NCBI GenBank assembly: GCA_029339505.1
Contig: JAQISU010000022.1
Coordinates: 20,716,001-20,780,000 of the forward strand
Length of the DNA stretch: 64,000 nucleotides
Reading direction: 5' to 3'
Source: Unio delphinus
Lineage: Eukaryota; Mollusca; Bivalvia; Unionida; Unionidae
In this document: positions 58,660-64,000 of the stretch, piece by piece
Numbering within the stretch: position 1 is the first letter of the stretch
Layout: the number at the start of each line of letters is the position of its first letter
Notes under the pieces: generated by a model
Seen by the model: the letters and a program-made list of their open reading frames with translations, nothing else
The model's database searches: none
What the model was told of the DNA's origin: nothing
Translations under genes and position numbers: made by a program

Positions 58660-61110
58660 AAATTTTGACAGTAAGAACACGCTCTAATTTACTCTTATGA
58701 CATTGTGATTGACTCCAAAGTACACTTTTGACAGTAAGAATGCACTCTAATTTATTCGAATGACAGTAGAGAATATATTCCAACTTACTCTTATGAAAGA
58801 AAGAATACACTCCAACTTTCCCTAATGACACAAAGAAAACGCTGTAATTTATCCTTATCATGGAAATAATACATTTTAACTGATCCTAATGAGAAAGAAA
58901 ACACTGTCATTTATCCTCATCACGAAAAAATTACATTTTAACTACCCTAATGACAAATAAAACACTGTATATCACGTAGTAGGGAAAATAACCAGATTGC
59001 AAAATACATATGCTAGACCCTGAGGCTAATAATTTCGCGTAATAATGTACGAAGGTCAGTTCTGCAAACACTGAGGTATCAAGCCAGTTATTTGACGTGG
59101 TCATAGGAACTCGTGACTGGCGCCTTATTTTGGCCAATCCAGTTATATAACATGGTCATAACATGGTTCACGGGTAAGTGATGAAATCGTGTGTTCGGAT
59201 CATAGGAAAATCAAGTGGGGCTCGTAAATTAACCCTCGACAGACTGCGGAGGATCGGGCAGTGTCTGCCAATTTTTTTAATCAGGGGTGAATCAACATCC
59301 ACTCGTAGTTGAGCAAGGCGTGGTCATCATTAAAATCGCAAGCTTAAATATGTTATCCTGAGAACTAAACGTCAGTTGTCGCTAAACCATCTTGCGGGAA
59401 TTATAAGGGAAGATAAGCTATTCCGACGTCATTCGAAATTGGCAGGAAACTTGTAATTCTGGGAATTTCAAAGGAGCTTCAGAACAGGAAGCTTTTAGGG
59501 ACCAGAGGAACTGTGGGAGACAGAGGGAAATACCCTAATGCAGTTGTTCCGAGACTCCGAGACAAAGAAAAAGGAAAAACGGAGACAGAAGTTGGACGAA
59601 CTGCAGGTAAATAGAGTACCAGTCCAGAGAAGCATAATACAGATGAGTAGGAACACAGGACAGGAGGAAAATCTATCACACTAAGTTAGATGATGAAATA
59701 GGCTGTCACTTGGTCAAGTGAAAGACGAGTGACAGGGTTTTAAATTTGAATTTTATTTGAGAAATGACTGTTATTGAATGATATTAAATTGTTGTTTATT
59801 TGAATTTCACATTTTGTGCTATCATTAATTTAACTGTCGGCATCGCTGACTGGGGGTTGGGGCTCGAAGCTTTGCATCTCTCTATCAGTACTTCAAATTT
59901 TCAATTTAAAAAAACGAGCCATGGTTCTTCTTCTGTATTAATTTAATATAATATTGGAAGCACTCCACCCCAACCTGGTTAACGAGAAACCTCTACACTG
60001 TAATTTACCCTAATCACGGAAATAATACATTTTAACTTACCCTAGTGACTGAAGGAAAACTATATTTAATCCTCATCCTTGAAATAATACATTTTAACAT
60101 ACCCTAGTGACAGAAGGCAAACACTATATTTAATCCTCATCCCTGAAATAATAAATTGTACTTACCTTAATGACCATACCATACCCGTATGACAGAGATT
60201 CCTCTCCAACTTATCTATATGACTGTAAAAATGAACTCAGTTTAACCTTATGAAAGTAAGAACACGCTAATTTACTCGAATGACAATGATAATACACTCC
60301 AACTTACCCCTTACTAGAGTACACACCAAATTACAATTATGACAGAAGTAACACATTTATTTACTCTTAAGAAAGTAAGTCTACACTTGAACTTATTTTA
60401 TGAGAGTGATACTGCACTCTAACGTGCTCTTTTGACAGTAAAAGTACATTCTAATTTACTCTTATGATAGTAAGAATACACCCCAACTTACTTCATTGAC
60501 AGAAAGCATACACTCTAACGTACTCGTATGACTGTAAATGCACCCCAACTTACTCTTTGGACAGAAAGCATAAACTCTAATTTTGCCTCATCACCAAAAA
60601 AATACACTTTAACTTACTCTTATGACAGAGAATACACTCTAACTCACTCTGATGACGGAAAATATACTCTAACATACCCTTATGAAACAGAATACAACCT
60701 AACGTACATTGCAAACGAGAATACAACCTAATGCACCCTTGTGGAAGAGAATACAGCCTAACGTACACTCGTGAAAGAGAACACAACCTAACGTACCTAT
60801 GTGAAAGAGAATATGACCTAATGTACCCTGGTCAATGAGAATACAATCTAACGTACCCTTGTGAAGAGAATACAATCTAACGTACCCTTGTGAAAGAGAA
60901 TACGACCTAACATGTCCTCGTGAAAGAGAATACGACATAACGTACCCTTGTGAAAGATAATACAATCTAACGTACCCTTATGAATGAGAATACAATCTAA
61001 TGTACCCTTGTGAAAGAGAATACGACCTAATATGTCCTCGTGAAAGAGAATACAACCTAACGTACTCTTGTGAAAGAGAATACGACCTAACGTAACCTTG
61101 TGAAAGAGAG
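58660..61110. repeat. 30-36-bp minisatellite, degenerate left, regular right
   Basis: The left parts (58660-58969 and 60003-60690) are diverged copies of tactcttatgacagtaagaa plus tacactctaac. The right part (60690-61110) is a regular 30-bp unit cgtacccttgtgaaagagaa plus tacaacctaa in about 14 copies. An unrelated insert occupies 58970-59994. Confidence 0.9.
58970..59994. mobile_element. 1,025-bp unidentified insertion with 8-bp target duplication
   Basis: The array sequence acactgta ends at 58969 and is repeated at 59995-60002, after which array sequence (atttaccctaat) resumes as expected. The insert has no array units and no clear inverted ends. It contains an imperfect duplication (ccagttatttgacgtggtca and ccagttatataacatggtca) near 59086 and 59140. 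No long ORF; the class is unknown (solo LTR, hAT-type or other). Confidence 0.55.
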
Positions 61111-61683
61111 CAAAATTTAACGTACTCTTATCGCAGAAATAAATACACTCTAAATAATCCTTTCTGTACAGAGATAAACATAGTTAGCATACAGTACCAT
61201 TTTACGCATGTTTTGTTAACAAAATAAGATACACGAAATTCGTAGTAAATAATGATGAAATAGTAGCACGACACTTTTTCATTCAGTATAATTTAATATA
61301 AATTCAAATCAATTAGATATGTATATCTAATTACGGTATTGAGGTATGTGTTTATAGACTACGAGATATATTTATATGACCAGAAACTGATCTTCATTGA
61401 TAAGTATTTATGGGCTTTGTATCATACCAATTAAAACTGAAACAGTAAACTACGTATTGTTTGACATTTTTTGTTTGTTTGTTTTTGTTGTTGCTTGTTT
61501 CGTATTTTTCAAGTCTGCGTGTCACTTGTATAATGTAAATGAAATAAATTAATTGTGTTGTTCCATGTAGAAATACATTTACGTTTTATATTGTTAATAG
61601 AAAGCAACAAAAATAAAAGAGCAGACAGTTTGTTGCCCTGCGAGACATCTACCGTATCAGTGAAAGATAAATAAATGAAAAAG

Positions 61684-61684
<1 letters not shown>
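61111..61684. other. Spacer downstream of the amine oxidase gene
   Basis: Probably includes its 3' UTR or end; I could not place a convincing polyadenylation signal. Confidence 0.4.

Positions 61685-61737
<53 letters not shown>
61685..61737. repeat. (GT)n microsatellite
   Basis: About 26 GT units, 40 bp beyond the amine oxidase stop codon and therefore probably in its 3' UTR. Confidence 0.95.
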
Positions 61738-61740
<3 letters not shown>

Positions 61741-61775
61741 ATAATAACAACTGCAGTCAAAATGATTGAGCATTA

Positions 61776-64000
61776 TTAATTTATGTTTTCATAGCACGGT
61801 TCCAATTCATGAGGTTTAACAATGTCCATTCTATCAATCACGTGCTGAGGCATATCAAATAATGCGGTCCTGTCAAAGAAGTTGAATGGTTTGAGTACAA
61901 ATCCACTGTCCACCCGTGCTGTCATGGGAACGTCCTCCGATGTAGGTATATGCAAGAATCGAGCTGTTACCCATGCCACAAGATCTTTGTTTTTAATATC
62001 TTCTCCATCAAGCATATAATCCATACCACCAAGTGGATTTTTCGGTTTATGCATATCGTACAACGACTCCGTTCCGTACTTTTCTGTGTCTTTCTGCTGC
62101 GTCACCGCACACTGGTATTTTAGATGAGACCAAGCTATAGCGGGAGGATGAAGGTCGGGCATTTTCTCTGCAGCATTTGACAAAACGTAAATTCTGTAAC
62201 CCCTCTTATTTCCCCAGCGATTCTTCTTGTTTTCATTCACTATTGTCCAGAAAGATGGGTTCAGTGGATCTGAAACAAGTCCAATCTCTTTCAAAGCAGT
62301 TTCATATTGAACGTATCTAGTATAATTGAAAGGGAAAAATAACGGTTTCTTAGTAACTTTTGCCTGTGAATTGACGGCAGTTAATACGTCTCCTATTTTC
62401 CACCGGATTATGTCAAGGCTGTTACTTCTACCGGCTACATCCAAATCAACTTTGAAGAGAAAAGAGTGATCATGAATGTTTCCGTTCATGAAATCGGATA
62501 TTCTAAACCCAAAAGCGGTGGTGCTCTTTTCTTCATTAACTAAAGGATCTTCCGGATCCCAAAACGAAGCATACAGATATCCGGTGGCTGCAATGTTTAC
62601 ATCCAACATCCCATTGAGATGGAATCTGAAATCCATCAAGTAATCATAATTTCCAAGATTGATAGGAAACCGTACAACAAGAAAGTTATCTCTTAGTCCT
62701 CCGGAGCCTTTATGTCGCCAAAGTGGTCCTTGTCCGTCAGCCTCAAATACACAGGCGGCAACCTGCTCTCTTCCCTCACGAGCATTTACATCCCAATATG
62801 TCGTCTGGATTAAGGCTGCATGCTCGGGACAATCCAGATCAGTTACTGGATAATCGAAGACTCCAAGGTTAAACTCCATATCGGACAACATTCCGGGATG
62901 ATTTCCCGGCCCCGCTTGGCCCGAGGCGTATAACAATGTCGTGTCTTGGAGTGCAAGCTCATAAACAATCCTCTCTTCCATAAAATGAATATCGTTGAGA
63001 AGCGGACCTCGTACCGGATTGGAAGCAAACTCGAAGTACCATCCCATCCAATTAATTTTGTTTTCACGTATCTTGTACCTCGGTCCTGCAGGTTCATAAG
63101 TTCTCGGAGGAACACGAGATGCCTCGTCGCGGAGTGGTAACGAGGAGTTTCTTTGTGCGGCGTACTGACGGTTAGTATTGGCACGATAACCTTTCGGGAA
63201 TTCGAACTTTCGGAGGGTCCCGTTATTGTAAGCTTCCATTAGTTCTCTAGACGAACTGTATGGACCTTGGCTTAAATAGTAAAAATCTGAAGCATACCAC
63301 TCCGACGTATTTACACCTGGACAATGTACGTTAAAGGAGAAAGGAATAACTCTCATTGTTTCACTATCGTACGCATGTAAATATAGGAGGTAATTGATTT
63401 TCCTGTCTTCGTCATCGTCATTTTGGGCTGTAGAAATAATGTTTCCCATTCCGTTACCAAAATAAGCTCCATCAAAACTGTCTTGCAGCAACAATCTGAC
63501 AACATCCAAGTGTGGTTGTGCAATTTCATTGACAGCACCCATTGCAAGTGCGTCAAACGGACGTCTGTTGAAGCTAATTTCATCGTCCAGCCGCAGCTTC
63601 TCCGTTTTCATCTCTCCAGACGTTACATTTAATGGTCCGACTTTGTACTCCATAACATCAGGTGGCGATTTTGCGGCTCGATACACGATTACAAATGCAT
63701 ATCTACCTGGAAAGTTTCCATTGTTATCCAGGTAATCAAGGGTCTCTGTTTTGGGAGTGGGAAATAGGTACATATTTGTGATATAGTTACTATCCCAGTT
63801 AACTATGCCGGATATAATTCCTTTGCTTAACAGAGCAATAGATACAGAAGCCATTTCTGGAACAGTGAGCGACATGAATGGTGAGGGGTGGTCCTGAACT
63901 GTGTTTTCAATGAACGGTGATCGCATTTCACACTTTTTACACTTATTCGGTTGAGCTGTTGCCGGTGGTTGCGTCCTGGTTTCAAATGTTACTTGAGGAC
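61776..64000 (-). CDS. Copper amine oxidase (partial; 5' end beyond right edge)
   Basis: Oxidises primary amines to aldehydes with release of H2O2 and ammonia, using copper and a topaquinone made from its own tyrosine. The stop TAA is at 61776-61778. The frame has an ATG at 63926 but stays open through 24 more codons to the edge, so the true start and any signal anchor lie outside. Numbering from that ATG: the probable catalytic base is Asp349 (SDMEFNLG before DLDCP), the topaquinone Tyr is Tyr427 in GNYDYLMDF, and the copper ligands are His485 and His487 (NIHDHSFLFKVDLDVAG) and His659 (ARFLHIPTSEDVP). Spacing agrees with AOC1/AOC3 proteins. About 740 codons are uninterrupted by introns. AOC1-type versus AOC3-type cannot be told here. 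Related proteins occur in molluscan shell matrix (family knowledge). Confidence 0.93.
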   Translation of the reverse strand, partial: PQVTFETRTQPPATAQPNKCKKCEMRSPFIENTVQDHPSPFMSLTVPEMASVSIALLSKGIISGIVNWDSNYITNMYLFPTPKTETLDYLDNNGNFPGRYAFVIVYRAAKSPPDVMEYKVGPLNVTSGEMKTEKLRLDDEISFNRRPFDALAMGAVNEIAQPHLDVVRLLLQDSFDGAYFGNGMGNIISTAQNDDDEDRKINYLLYLHAYDSETMRVIPFSFNVHCPGVNTSEWYASDFYYLSQGPYSSSRELMEAYNNGTLRKFEFPKGYRANTNRQYAAQRNSSLPLRDEASRVPPRTYEPAGPRYKIRENKINWMGWYFEFASNPVRGPLLNDIHFMEERIVYELALQDTTLLYASGQAGPGNHPGMLSDMEFNLGVFDYPVTDLDCPEHAALIQTTYWDVNAREGREQVAACVFEADGQGPLWRHKGSGGLRDNFLVVRFPINLGNYDYLMDFRFHLNGMLDVNIAATGYLYASFWDPEDPLVNEEKSTTAFGFRISDFMNGNIHDHSFLFKVDLDVAGRSNSLDIIRWKIGDVLTAVNSQAKVTKKPLFFPFNYTRYVQYETALKEIGLVSDPLNPSFWTIVNENKKNRWGNKRGYRIYVLSNAAEKMPDLHPPAIAWSHLKYQCAVTQQKDTEKYGTESLYDMHKPKNPLGGMDYMLDGEDIKNKDLVAWVTARFLHIPTSEDVPMTARVDSGFVLKPFNFFDRTALFDMPQHVIDRMDIVKPHELEPCYENIN

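Noticed and set aside
62659..63735. Plus-strand frames of 64-69 codons and alternative minus frames
   Set aside because: Overlap the strongly supported amine oxidase coding sequence.

Overview
This is a eukaryotic, AT-rich, intron-rich window. It is most likely from a lophotrochozoan, probably a marine mollusc such as a bivalve. The grounds are: spliced genes with GT-AG introns; protein matches to animal FBXO38, ZDHHC24 and copper amine oxidase; tRNA-headed SINEs with the central domain and 3' tail seen in molluscan and other metazoan SINEs (one V-SINE/RUDI-like); and LINE, Tigger and DIRS/Ngaro-like relics. No bacterial operon, ribosome binding site or CRISPR locus was seen.

Three host genes are supported. 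(1) FBXO38, minus strand, 25193 down to 575 and off the left edge: seven coding exons whose phases join perfectly, 1,388 codons in the window, with the conserved C-terminus still missing. (2) ZDHHC24, plus strand, 39349-43086: two coding exons, 280 residues, complete, with a DHHC palmitoyltransferase core. (3) A copper amine oxidase, minus strand, 61776 to the right edge: one long open exon of about 740 codons with every catalytic residue present and the N-terminus beyond the window.

The rest is introns and intergenic DNA full of repeats. More than a dozen unrelated minisatellite families (units about 27-78 bp) lie in the FBXO38 introns, the 25-31 kb gap, the ZDHHC24 intron, 45-46 kb and 58-61 kb. 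Four of these arrays are each split by one foreign insertion: a V-SINE, an 800-bp terminal-inverted-repeat element, a 175-bp hAT-like MITE, and a 1,025-bp unidentified insert. The last two carry 8-bp target duplications. One array (10.3-11.1 kb) has a four-monomer higher-order structure.

Mobile element remains include two copies of one SINE family, a pogo/Tigger relic and a smaller pogo-like MITE, two tyrosine-recombinase retroelement fragments, several fragments of one CR1/L2-like LINE family, an L1/Tx1-like LINE fragment and a piece of another LINE. None is intact. The three genes look unrelated in function (ubiquitin ligase receptor, protein palmitoylation, amine oxidation); nothing suggests a gene cluster acting together.
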